DNA of 22,326 bases, from positions 1 to 22,326 of the forward strand of contig CAYYJF010000030.1 in assembly GCA_964472175.1 (NCBI GenBank), written 5' to 3'. Below the pieces are notes generated by a model. That model saw only the letters and a program-made list of their open reading frames with translations, ran no database searches and was not told the DNA's origin. The position numbers and the translations under genes are program-made. Positions 1-7,263 of the stretch are shown piece by piece. This stretch comes from UBA8389 sp964472175. Lineage in GTDB: Bacteria; Bacteroidota; Bacteroidia; Bacteroidales; UBA1402. Each line of letters starts with the position of its first letter. The first letter of the stretch is position 1.

Positions 1-23
1 CAAAACGGTTTTCTAAAGAGTTG

Positions 24-54
24 TTTGATTTTAACAGGAAAACGCATACTTTTG
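24..54 (+). promoter_or_regulatory. Bacteroidota-type promoter for the glycosyltransferase gene
   Basis: A -33 element TTTG (24-27) and a -7 element TACTTTTG (47-54, matching TAnnTTTG) are separated by 19 bases, the spacing expected for the Bacteroidota primary sigma factor. The start codon at 78 leaves a short leader of roughly 20 bases. The match is read directly from the sequence; activity is inferred. Confidence 0.7.
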
Positions 55-68
55 TGTAAACACAAAAG
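49..68. repeat. Perfect inverted repeat over the -7 box, candidate operator
   Basis: CTTTTGTG and CACAAAAG form perfect 8-base arms around a TAAA centre. The left arm overlaps most of the TACTTTTG -7 element and the right arm lies over the expected transcription start, which is where a repressor dimer would block initiation. It could instead form a small hairpin at the transcript 5' end. No regulator gene sits beside it, so the binding protein is unknown. Confidence 0.4.
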
Positions 69-77
69 AAACCCAAT

Positions 78-1067
78 ATGAATATTCTAATAGTTGATAA
101 TTGCCTGTTACCTATCACCTTATACGGCGGGACCGGAAGGGTTGTGTGGTATTTGGGAAAAGAGTTGGTTCAATTGGGACATCATGTAACTTTCCTTGTA
201 AAAGCAGGTTCCTCCTGTCATTTTGCTCCAGTGCTTGCTTTCGACCCTGGCAAACCAATTGCTGATCAAGTTCCTGAGGGAACGGACATTGTTCACATCA
301 ACAACGGGGTGATGGGATTGGAGGATTTATCCACACCCCACATTTTCACCCTGCATGGCAACAAATTCAACGGAATCGAAATGGATAAGAACACCGTTTT
401 CGTTTCAAAAAACCATGCAGCCAGGTTTGGTTCAGACGTCTTCGTTCACAATGGGCTTGACTGGGACGATTACATCAAACCCGATTTAACAAACAAACGT
501 TCCTATTTTCATTTCTTGGGTAATGCTGCATGGAAAGTAAAGAACGTTCGCGGAGCCATCGATTTGATTCATCGTATGCCCTCACAACGCTTAATCGTAT
601 TGGGTGGAAATCGTTTCAATTTCAAAATGGGGATGCGGTTTACGTTTTCACCCAAAATTCGCTTCAAAGGCATGGTCGGCGGAGAACAAAAATGCCGGTT
701 GATCAATGGTTCAAAGGGATTAATTTTTCCTGTTAGATGGAATGAACCGTTTGGTTTAGCCACTATTGAGAGTCTCTACTATGGCTGCCCGGTTTTCGGT
801 ACACCTTATGGTGCTTTGCCCGAATTGGTTGGCAATGCGTTTGGTTATTTGACAAACGACAGCAACCTGATGGCAGAAGCACTATTAAATGCTGAGAGCT
901 ATTCGAGACAAGCATGCCATGACTATGTGGTTGATAATTTTAACAGTAAAAAAATGGCTTTGGAATATCTTAAAAAATATGAAATTGTTTTATCCAAACA
1001 ACCACTGAACTCGATTCCACCGAAAAGTCCGAATCCTCCTGAACCAAGATATCTAGAATGGAAATAA
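78..1067 (+). CDS. Glycosyltransferase family 4-like protein
   Basis: This 329-residue protein looks like a cytoplasmic GT-B fold glycosyltransferase. The N-terminus has the YGGTGRVVWYLGKEL segment (residues 16-30) seen in retaining GT4 enzymes, followed by an acceptor domain. The C-terminal half carries the donor-site EX7E pair within NEPFGLATIE (E223 and E231) and a downstream GALPELVG segment. No signal peptide or membrane helix is seen. It is somewhat short for GT4 (usually 350-400) but appears intact. Sugar donor and acceptor cannot be read from sequence. A promoter lies just upstream, and the carboxylesterase follows after 24 bases, so the two are probably co-transcribed. Confidence 0.85.
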   Translation: MNILIVDNCLLPITLYGGTGRVVWYLGKELVQLGHHVTFLVKAGSSCHFAPVLAFDPGKPIADQVPEGTDIVHINNGVMGLEDLSTPHIFTLHGNKFNGIEMDKNTVFVSKNHAARFGSDVFVHNGLDWDDYIKPDLTNKRSYFHFLGNAAWKVKNVRGAIDLIHRMPSQRLIVLGGNRFNFKMGMRFTFSPKIRFKGMVGGEQKCRLINGSKGLIFPVRWNEPFGLATIESLYYGCPVFGTPYGALPELVGNAFGYLTNDSNLMAEALLNAESYSRQACHDYVVDNFNSKKMALEYLKKYEIVLSKQPLNSIPPKSPNPPEPRYLEWK

Positions 1068-1091
1068 CATACAAATCATATTCCACACATC

Positions 1092-2642
1092 ATGAAAAAC
1101 AAACTTGTTTTATTTGTTGTTTTGTGTCTTTTGAGTGCTCTTTCAGCGTTTGCAGAAATACCTGTTCAGGTTCAAGTGGAAGGCGGTCAGATACAGGGAT
1201 TTACGGACAACGGTTTGACCATTTTTAAAGGAATACCCTTTGCTGCACCCCCCATTGGTTCGCTCAGATGGAAAGCACCGCAACCCGTCGTGACATGGCA
1301 AGGGGTCAAACAGACAACCCAATTTGCACCAGGCCCAATTCAGGGCGGCAACCCTCCTTCCGGTAAAAGTGAAGATTGTTTGTATTTAAACGTTTGGAGT
1401 CCTGCCAAATCTACTCAGGACAAAATGCCCGTATTGGTGTGGATTTATGGTGGTGGATTTAGCGGAGGTGCCACCTCTGAAAACACCTATAATGGGGAAC
1501 ATTTGGCCAGAAAAGGAGTGATTATGGTCAGCATCGCCTACAGGGTGGGTAAACTTGGATTCTTTGCGCACCCCGAACTGAGTGCAGAAAACCCCAATCA
1601 TGTATCAGGGAACTATGGTTTGTTGGATATGATTGCCGGTTTGAAATGGATTCAAAAAAACATCGCATCGTTTGGTGGTGACCCAAGCAAAGTGACCATC
1701 TTTGGCGAATCCGCCGGCGGCATTGCCGTGAGCATGCTTTGTGCTTCCCCTTTGGCAAAAGGATTGTTTAGAGGCGCCATATCCCAAAGTGGTGGTTCTT
1801 TCGGTCCATCCCGAAAGACTCAAACCTATCCCGGAGAAAACATGAAGCGTCTGAAATATGCCGAACAAGACGGGGTTGAATATATGAAAAATGCCGGCGT
1901 TGCGTCTATTGCGGATCTCCGTAAAATGGATGCCAATCAACTGCCTGGTGGTCGCGGCATGTCCTGGCCCATTGTGGACGGATATGTCATTCCTGACGAT
2001 CAGCACAAGCTCTATCAGGCCAGAAAATACAATGATGTGGCCATTTTGGTGGGATACAATTCGGACGAAGGTTTGTCTTTTTCACCACCCAAAACACCTC
2101 AGGATTATATCAATGGTGTAAAAAGCCGATACGGAAAATTTGCGGATGCGTTGATCCAGGCCTATCCGGCAGGAGAGAACACCGTACCAAAAACAGCCAG
2201 AGACTTGGCCAGAGATGCAGCATTCGGCTGGCAGACATGGAGTTGGGCCAGACTCCAGGCCAAGAATGGAAAATCGAAAGTCTATTACTACTATTTTGAC
2301 CAACATGCAGACTATCCGGAAGGTTCACCCCGATATGGCTATGGTTCACCCCATGGTCAGGAGGTTGCATTTGTCTTTAAAACGATGAATCCGAACAGCG
2401 CGCAATCTGATTTGGACGTATCTGAGTATATGGCAAGTTATTGGGTGAATTTTGCAAAGAACGGCGACCCAAATCAAGCAGGCCTGCCTATTTGGCCAAC
2501 CTTCAACGAGCAAACACCTTCGGTGATGTACTTTAACAAACAGCCCAAGATTGGACCTGTACCCAGTTTGGATGCCATGAAAGTTTTGGACACATACTTT
2601 GAATGGAGACGCACACCGGAAGGTGATGTTTGGGGAAATTAA
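1092..2642 (+). CDS. Secreted type-B carboxylesterase
   Basis: This 516-residue alpha/beta hydrolase of the carboxylesterase type B family has a clear signal peptide (basic start, hydrophobic core, cleavage near ALSAFA, residues 17-22), so it should act in the periplasm or outside the cell. The nucleophile elbow is GESAGG with Ser207; the oxyanion segment is YGGGF (119-123). The acid is probably Glu326 in NSDEG and the base His421 in GSPHGQEVAF, completing the triad. EDCLYLNVW (94-102) is a family signature. Length is normal. The substrate is not predictable; carboxylic esters, including plant-derived or aromatic esters, are possible. It starts 24 bases after the glycosyltransferase with no separate promoter visible. 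Confidence 0.92.
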   Translation: MKNKLVLFVVLCLLSALSAFAEIPVQVQVEGGQIQGFTDNGLTIFKGIPFAAPPIGSLRWKAPQPVVTWQGVKQTTQFAPGPIQGGNPPSGKSEDCLYLNVWSPAKSTQDKMPVLVWIYGGGFSGGATSENTYNGEHLARKGVIMVSIAYRVGKLGFFAHPELSAENPNHVSGNYGLLDMIAGLKWIQKNIASFGGDPSKVTIFGESAGGIAVSMLCASPLAKGLFRGAISQSGGSFGPSRKTQTYPGENMKRLKYAEQDGVEYMKNAGVASIADLRKMDANQLPGGRGMSWPIVDGYVIPDDQHKLYQARKYNDVAILVGYNSDEGLSFSPPKTPQDYINGVKSRYGKFADALIQAYPAGENTVPKTARDLARDAAFGWQTWSWARLQAKNGKSKVYYYYFDQHADYPEGSPRYGYGSPHGQEVAFVFKTMNPNSAQSDLDVSEYMASYWVNFAKNGDPNQAGLPIWPTFNEQTPSVMYFNKQPKIGPVPSLDAMKVLDTYFEWRRTPEGDVWGN

Positions 2643-2644
2643 GC

Positions 2645-2673
2645 TTTGGATTCAGACATTTTTGGTACTTTTA
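2645..2673 (+). promoter_or_regulatory. Weak candidate promoter for the aminotransferase
   Basis: TACTTTTA (2666-2673) differs from TAnnTTTG only in the last base, with TTTG at 2645-2648, a spacer of 17 that is shorter than usual. It lies 17 bases before the aminotransferase start. It is weaker than the other promoters in the window. Confidence 0.3.
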
Positions 2674-2690
2674 CATCAAAATAGTACAAC

Positions 2691-3715
2691 ATGAATCCAA
2701 ACGTTGAGAAAATGACTCCGTTCATTGTGATGGACATTTTGGAACGTGCCAATGNNNNNNNNNNNNNNNNNNNNNNNNNNNNNNNNNNNNNNNNNNNNNN
2801 NNNNNNNNNNNNNNNNNNNNNNNNNNNNNNNNNNNNNNNNNNNNNNNNNNNNNNTCTCCTGCCATTCTGATGTCCCTGATGGTGTTGTGTGAAGCCGGTA
2901 GTGAGGTTTTGATTCCTAATCCGGGTTATGCCTGTTACAGCAATTTTACCCTGGCAGTCAATGCCAAACCTGTTTTTGTGGACATTTTGCCCGAAAACAA
3001 ATTTCAATATACCCTGGACGATGTCCGTTCCAAAATCACCGACAAAACCAGGGCCATTTTTGTCAATTCACCCATGAATCCGACAGGCGGATTGATAGAA
3101 CCCGACTTGCTCGAATCATTGACCAAACTAAACATTCCCATCATTTCGGACGAAATCTATCATGGTTTGGTGTATGAAGGGAAAGCTCATAGTGTTTTGG
3201 AATATACCGATCAGGCCTTTGTTCTGAATGGTTTTTCCAAGAGGTTTGCCATGACAGGACTTCGATTGGGATACCTCATTGCACCCAAACCCTACATTCG
3301 TGCCCTTCAAATTCTGCAACAAAATTTGTTCATCTGTGCTTCCAGTTCTGCACAAGAGGCTGGCAAGGAAGCCCTTCGCTCTGCATGGGGAGATGTTGAG
3401 CGGATGAGGACTACATATCTGGAACGCCGCAATTACATGATAGACAGATTGTTAAAAATGGGCTTTGGCATCCCGGCACAACCACAGGGCGCTTTTTACG
3501 TTTTTTGTGATGCACGAAAATTCACCCAAAACACCTATGCTTTTGCCTTTGATTTGCTGGAAAAAGCCCACGTTGGTGTTACTCCGGGGATAGATTTCGG
3601 TTCAGGCGGTGAAGGCTATATTCGTTTTTCCTATGCAAATTCTATTCAGAATATTCAGACAGGAATGGATCGATTGGAGCTATATCTGAAGGGCATCCAA
3701 CCTATTGACCGATAA
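2691..3715 (+). CDS. Pyridoxal-phosphate aminotransferase, class I/II (broken by assembly gap)
   Basis: The ATG at 2691 opens 21 codons beginning MNPNVEKMTPFIVMDILERA, a typical fold-type I aminotransferase N-terminus. Reading resumes after the N run at 2855, in a different nominal frame, with SPAILMSLMVLCEAGSEV and continues to 3715. The downstream part has PNPGY, the NSPMNPTGG loop, SDEIYHGLVY with the cofactor-binding Asp and Tyr, the Schiff-base lysine in NGFSKRFAMTG, and a C-terminal RFSYAN carrying the substrate-carboxylate Arg. Compared with the family, about 70-75 residues (about 220 bases) are missing, so the 100 N do not give the true gap length. The frame change across the gap is therefore not a mutation. 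Substrate specificity (aspartate-type or branched-chain) cannot be assigned. Confidence 0.85.
2755..2854. other. Assembly gap, 100 N placeholder
   Basis: Exactly 100 N inside the aminotransferase gene. The missing family segment suggests a real length near 220 bases. Confidence 0.98.
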
Positions 3716-3738
3716 AATGTTCCGTATCACCGAATTAT

Positions 3739-3770
3739 TTTGATGTCCCGATGTGTAAACGGTACTTTTG
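3739..3770 (+). promoter_or_regulatory. Bacteroidota-type promoter for the LytS/LytTR operon
   Basis: TTTG (3739-3742), a 20-base spacer and TACTTTTG (3763-3770) give a full match to the -33/-7 consensus. The -7 ends only 10 bases before the first ATG (3781), giving a very short leader; the second in-frame ATG at 3793 would leave a more usual one. Confidence 0.7.
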
Positions 3771-3780
3771 AAACAAAAAA

Positions 3781-4178
3781 ATGGAAGTTGCTATGAAAGA
3801 AGAAAGCCATTTTATTTCCGGACAAAAAACCAGATCCATCACATCGGTATTTTTGCATTTATTGCTTTGGGTGACCCTTTTCTCCCTGCCTTTGCTATTC
3901 AGACCTTTTCCAGGCCGCGGTGATTTCGGTTATCAAATCGGCCCGTACTCGTCGCCTCTGCCCCTGGCCATCATCGTAAACAATCTGTATGTTTTGTTGG
4001 CATTTTACATCAATCTCTATGTATTGATGCCGGCATTTCTCAATAAGAAAAAATGGGGTTGGTATATTCTATTCACCTTTATCTTCTTGTTTTTCAGCTT
4101 GTTCATCAACGATTTAAGCCGTTGGATTGAATACTCCATTTGGCCTGAATCCAATCCATTCACAAATGGCACCTTCCG
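3781..4178 (+). CDS. LytS-like sensor histidine kinase, N-terminal part (cut by gap)
   Basis: The 132 codons before the N run encode the membrane sensor region of a Bacteroidota LytS-family histidine kinase. Three hydrophobic helices are visible: residues about 20-40, about 60-88 (with the motif LYVLMPAFL common in this family) and about 97-113, followed by NDLSRW. The catalytic region (His_kinase and HATPase_c domains) is not in the sequence; with a family length near 340-360 residues, about 210 residues should lie in the gap. Start: ATG 3781 is the first, but ATG 3793 fits the promoter spacing better. The adjacent LytTR regulator is its expected partner. The open frame running through the N run into the regulator is an artefact. 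Confidence 0.75.
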
Positions 4179-4278
4179 NNNNNNNNNNNNNNNNNNNNNN
4201 NNNNNNNNNNNNNNNNNNNNNNNNNNNNNNNNNNNNNNNNNNNNNNNNNNNNNNNNNNNNNNNNNNNNNNNNNNNNNN
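4179..4278. other. Assembly gap, 100 N placeholder
   Basis: Exactly 100 N between the sensor kinase N-terminus and the response regulator. It must hide the kinase catalytic domains, a gene boundary and roughly the first 10 residues of the regulator, about 700 bases by comparison with family lengths. Confidence 0.98.
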
Positions 4279-4956
4279 GATGAGCCATTGGCACTCGAGT
4301 TGATGGAAACATATATTTTGCAAGTTCCTGGGTTACATTTGCTGAGAACTTTTACAGATGCCGTGTCTGCCTGGAGTTTTATTCAAAAAAATCCGGTAGA
4401 TTTGCTTTTTCTTGACATACAGATGCCGGATATCTCGGGACTGCAAATGGCAAAATCGTTGGAGAAACGTAAGCCTTTGGTTATTTTCACAACAGCTTTC
4501 AGCAAGTATGCCGTAGAAGGTTTTAATGTTCATGCTGTGGATTATTTGCTTAAACCTTTTGAGTTTAATCGATTCAAAGAAGCAGTGGATAAAGCCGTTG
4601 AGATTAAAGCTTTGTCTGAAAAATCGCCGGTGCAAACCGAAGAAAAGGCGGTCTTTGTGAAATCGGATTATCAAAATGTGCGTATTCCGACCAAAGACAT
4701 CCACTTTATTGAGGGATTTGATGATTATATCCGCATCCATGTTGATACGGGAAAAAGTATTTATACGTTGATGAGTTTGAAGAGCATGCTTGAAAAACTT
4801 CCTGAAAATGAGTTCATTAGAGTACACCGATCTTACATCGTACCCATCAATCGAATACAAAGAGTTTTTAATCAGCAAATTCAACTGGGAAATAAAGACA
4901 TTCCAATAGGTAAGAGTTACATAGATACTGTCAGAAAAAGGTTACAAATTAAATAA
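4279..4956 (+). CDS. LytTR-family response regulator (N-terminus lost in gap)
   Basis: A receiver domain begins within the acidic pocket (DEPLALELM), carries the phospho-acceptor Asp in LLFLDIQMPDISG, the conserved Thr in VIFTTAFSKYAVEGF and the Lys in DYLLKPF. A linker is followed by a C-terminal LytTR DNA-binding domain with the typical IHFIEGFDDYIRIH and FIRVHRSYIVPINRI segments. Only about 10 N-terminal residues are missing, including the first acidic residue. It should be phosphorylated by the preceding LytS-like kinase and bind DNA as a dimer. The next gene starts 19 bases after the stop and is probably in the same operon, which makes that secreted protein a candidate part of the signalling circuit. 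Confidence 0.9.
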   Translation, partial: DEPLALELMETYILQVPGLHLLRTFTDAVSAWSFIQKNPVDLLFLDIQMPDISGLQMAKSLEKRKPLVIFTTAFSKYAVEGFNVHAVDYLLKPFEFNRFKEAVDKAVEIKALSEKSPVQTEEKAVFVKSDYQNVRIPTKDIHFIEGFDDYIRIHVDTGKSIYTLMSLKSMLEKLPENEFIRVHRSYIVPINRIQRVFNQQIQLGNKDIPIGKSYIDTVRKRLQIK

Positions 4957-4975
4957 CATCAAATTACGTCGAAAT

Positions 4976-5773
4976 ATGAAATTGAAATTTCTTTCATTGA
5001 TCCTTTTGGCATCACTCGCTTTTCAAGCAAATGCAGCCAAATATGCTGCCAAATCCATTAATAAAATCGTGATCGACGGGAAAGTGGATGAATGGCCCAA
5101 TCCACTGCCGAATTACGATAAAAAAACCACCATCCGTTTTGATTTTGCGAACAATAGCAAATTCATTTATTTTGTGATGCGTGTGGATGATTTGGAATTG
5201 CAAAAAAACATCATGACCAATGGTTTGGATATCTGGATCAACAAAAAGGGCAGACAATTGATGGAAACAGCTGTTACCTATCCATGCCCGAGTGAAGAAG
5301 CAGTAACCATCGATTTGGGTGGTCGCGGTGGATTCAACCCCATGGCTGCCATGTCACAAGCTTCATCCAGTGCTCCTGCCAAAGAAGTATACATGATTGA
5401 CAGCATCATTCTAACTGGTTTTTATATTGAAAATGGCAAACAAGGCATTCGGAATTGCCCGGTAAAAGTAGCCATCGCCAAAGGTGAATCCAGTTGTATG
5501 TTGTATGAGATTGCCATTCCGGTCAATAGTTTCTGGAAAGAAGAACTGGAAAAATCAGATGTTAAGAAAGCCATTCAAGTCGCTTTTGTATTAAAAGGAA
5601 AGCCATCGCCAACCCTTAGCTTCGGTGGTCGAGGCGGCATGGATATGGGCAGAATGATGAGGGGCATGCCAGGCATGACCAGAAACCAAAGGGCAAACAT
5701 GCAGGATTTTCTTCCGGCTGAATACAGAGACAAACTGTTTTGGTTTAAAGCACAGCTAAACGCCGATTTTTGA
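4976..5773 (+). CDS. Secreted CBM9/DOMON-like protein with Met/Gly-rich loops
   Basis: This 265-residue protein has a signal peptide (MKLKFLSLILLASLAFQANA). The mature start has INKIVIDGKVDEWPNPLP, the opening seen in carbohydrate-binding module 9-like beta-sandwich domains, then strands such as FIYFVMRVDD and GLDIWINKKGR. Two related low-complexity inserts begin GGRGGFNPMAAM and GGRGGMDMGRMM; the second continues with more Met residues. I do not know a characterised homologue. Sugar, haem or metal binding would be guesses; Met-rich loops sometimes bind copper(I). It sits 19 bases after the LytTR regulator and is closed by a terminator 29 bases downstream, so it is probably the last gene of the two-component operon. 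Confidence 0.75.
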   Translation: MKLKFLSLILLASLAFQANAAKYAAKSINKIVIDGKVDEWPNPLPNYDKKTTIRFDFANNSKFIYFVMRVDDLELQKNIMTNGLDIWINKKGRQLMETAVTYPCPSEEAVTIDLGGRGGFNPMAAMSQASSSAPAKEVYMIDSIILTGFYIENGKQGIRNCPVKVAIAKGESSCMLYEIAIPVNSFWKEELEKSDVKKAIQVAFVLKGKPSPTLSFGGRGGMDMGRMMRGMPGMTRNQRANMQDFLPAEYRDKLFWFKAQLNADF

Positions 5774-5774
5774 T

Positions 5775-5782
5775 TATCTTTG
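5775..5782 (+). promoter_or_regulatory. Candidate -7 element upstream of the MATE gene
   Basis: TATCTTTG matches TAnnTTTG just after the stop of the preceding gene. No convincing TTTG or TTG is found at the right distance upstream. If used, the transcript would begin before the hairpin at 5802-5832, which would then lie in the 5' leader of the MATE mRNA. Confidence 0.35.
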
Positions 5783-5801
5783 TGTCTTCAAATAACCACC
5801 T

Positions 5802-5832
5802 ACTGCCAACCTAAAAGTTGGCAGTTTTTTTT
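5802..5832 (+). terminator. Strong intrinsic terminator after the CBM9-like gene
   Basis: ACTGCCAAC (5802-5810) and GTTGGCAGT (5817-5825) form a perfect 9-base stem with a CTAAAA loop, and the stem runs into eight T (5825-5832). It is the clearest terminator in the window and ends the LytS/LytTR/CBM9-like operon. It also lies 21 bases before the MATE start codon. Confidence 0.9.
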
Positions 5833-5853
5833 CATTCATTCGTAAAGATAAAC

Positions 5854-7248
5854 ATGCAAACAGCGCATCAAAACCAAACCGGTGCAGGGTTGTTAGGCTC
5901 TGAATCCATCGGAAAATTGCTGTGGACATACGCACTTCCTGCCATCATAGCCATGACGGCATCATCACTATACAGCATCATAGACCGTATGTTTATTGGG
6001 AACGGCGTGGGTCCTTTTGCCATTGCAGGATTGGCATTGACCATGCCTTTGATGAACTTGACCATCGCATTTGGCTCCATGATTGGGGCAGGTGCTTCAG
6101 CCATGGTGTCCATCCGTCTGGGTCAACAACGCATTTCGGAAGCAACCACCATTTTGGGCAATACGCTGATATTGAATTTTATCGTTGGCTCCTGTGTGAC
6201 GACACTGGGGTTGATTTTTCTCGAACCCATTCTACGTGCCTTTGGTGCCAGTGAATCGACCCTGCCCTTTGCAAAAGATTTCATGCAGATTATTTTGGTG
6301 GCCAATTTATTTAACCACAATTTTATGGGCTTAAACAATGTGATGCGGGCATCCGGATACCCGCAAAAGGCGATGTGGAGCACCATCATCACCGTCGTCA
6401 TCAACATTGCTTTGGCTCCGCTTTTTATCTTTGTTTTCCACTGGGGAATCAAAGGAGCGGCTTTTGCTACGGCCATATCTCAACTGGTCGGATTCATTTG
6501 GGTCATCGCCCATTTTTCCAGCAAAGGCAGCTTTTTGCATTTTCAGAAAGGAACCTTTCATTTGAAATCCACCATCGTGAAAGACATCCTTTCCATTGGA
6601 ATGTCACCGTTTATGATGCATGTTGGAGCAGCCATTGTTGCCATGATGATCAACATGGGCTTATCCAAATACGGAGGTGGCGGATTGGAAAGTGATATGG
6701 CCATTGGAGCCTATGGCATTGTCAATTCTGTGGCCATGCTTTTTGTGATGATTGTCTTGGGTTTGACCATGGGCATGCAACCCATTGTTGGTTTCAACTA
6801 TGGCGCAAAAAAGAACCACAGGGTACGAAGAGCTTATTACCTGACGGCCATTACCGCGACCAGTATCAGTACTTTCGGATTTGTATTGGCAATGTGTTTT
6901 CCCCGATTTTTAGCATCCTTGTTTACGGATGACACAACGCTCATCCACCAGTCTGTGAATGCGATGCGCATCATCTTTATCATGTTTCCCATCGTCGGAT
7001 TCCAGATGGTCACCTCCAATTTGTTTCAGTCGGTTGGAAAAGCCTATCTGGCCATTATATTGAGCATGTCCAGACAATTTCTGTTTCTGCTGCCCTTGTT
7101 GTTGATTTTACCAAAATTCTGGGGTTTGAATGGTGTATGGTATGCTTCACCTGTTGGCGATTTGTTTGCTTCACTCACAACAGTGGTGCTCCTAATCGTT
7201 CAATTCAAGAAAATCATACCGACTGAACCAAAAGAAACTGCGGTCTGA
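5854..7248 (+). CDS. MATE family multidrug efflux transporter
   Basis: This 464-residue inner-membrane protein has about twelve hydrophobic helices in two related halves, typical of MATE exporters that use a sodium or proton gradient to expel cationic drugs or metabolites. Family features are visible: WTYALPAIIAMTASSLY near the N-terminus, the IDRMFIGNGVG stretch, MNLTIAFGSMIGAGASAMVSI, GLNNVMRASGYPQKAM and, in the second half, GMQPIVGFNYGAK. I chose ATG 5854 (MQTAHQNQ) because the in-frame TTG at 5818 lies inside the terminator hairpin. The substrate is unknown. The gene is convergent with pgeF, only 15 bases apart, with no terminator between them. Confidence 0.93.
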   Translation: MQTAHQNQTGAGLLGSESIGKLLWTYALPAIIAMTASSLYSIIDRMFIGNGVGPFAIAGLALTMPLMNLTIAFGSMIGAGASAMVSIRLGQQRISEATTILGNTLILNFIVGSCVTTLGLIFLEPILRAFGASESTLPFAKDFMQIILVANLFNHNFMGLNNVMRASGYPQKAMWSTIITVVINIALAPLFIFVFHWGIKGAAFATAISQLVGFIWVIAHFSSKGSFLHFQKGTFHLKSTIVKDILSIGMSPFMMHVGAAIVAMMINMGLSKYGGGGLESDMAIGAYGIVNSVAMLFVMIVLGLTMGMQPIVGFNYGAKKNHRVRRAYYLTAITATSISTFGFVLAMCFPRFLASLFTDDTTLIHQSVNAMRIIFIMFPIVGFQMVTSNLFQSVGKAYLAIILSMSRQFLFLLPLLLILPKFWGLNGVWYASPVGDLFASLTTVVLLIVQFKKIIPTEPKETAV

Positions 7249-7263
7249 ATCTGCATTCAACAA

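Noticed and set aside
1605..2006. Long antisense frame inside the carboxylesterase gene
   Set aside because: It is opposite a fully conserved esterase, shows no recognisable motif, and is a codon-bias shadow.
78..2642. A polysaccharide utilisation or capsule locus around the GT4 and esterase genes
   Set aside because: No SusC/SusD pair, flippase, polymerase or further sugar genes accompany them in the visible sequence.
4333..4884. A 183-residue minus-strand frame opposite the LytTR regulator
   Set aside because: The plus strand encodes clear receiver and LytTR motifs; the antisense translation has no coherent domain or promoter.
5818..5853. Upstream TTG start adding 12 residues to the MATE transporter
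   Set aside because: The TTG lies in the 3' arm of the perfect terminator hairpin and the extra codons come mostly from its T-run; ATG 5854 gives a normal N-terminus.
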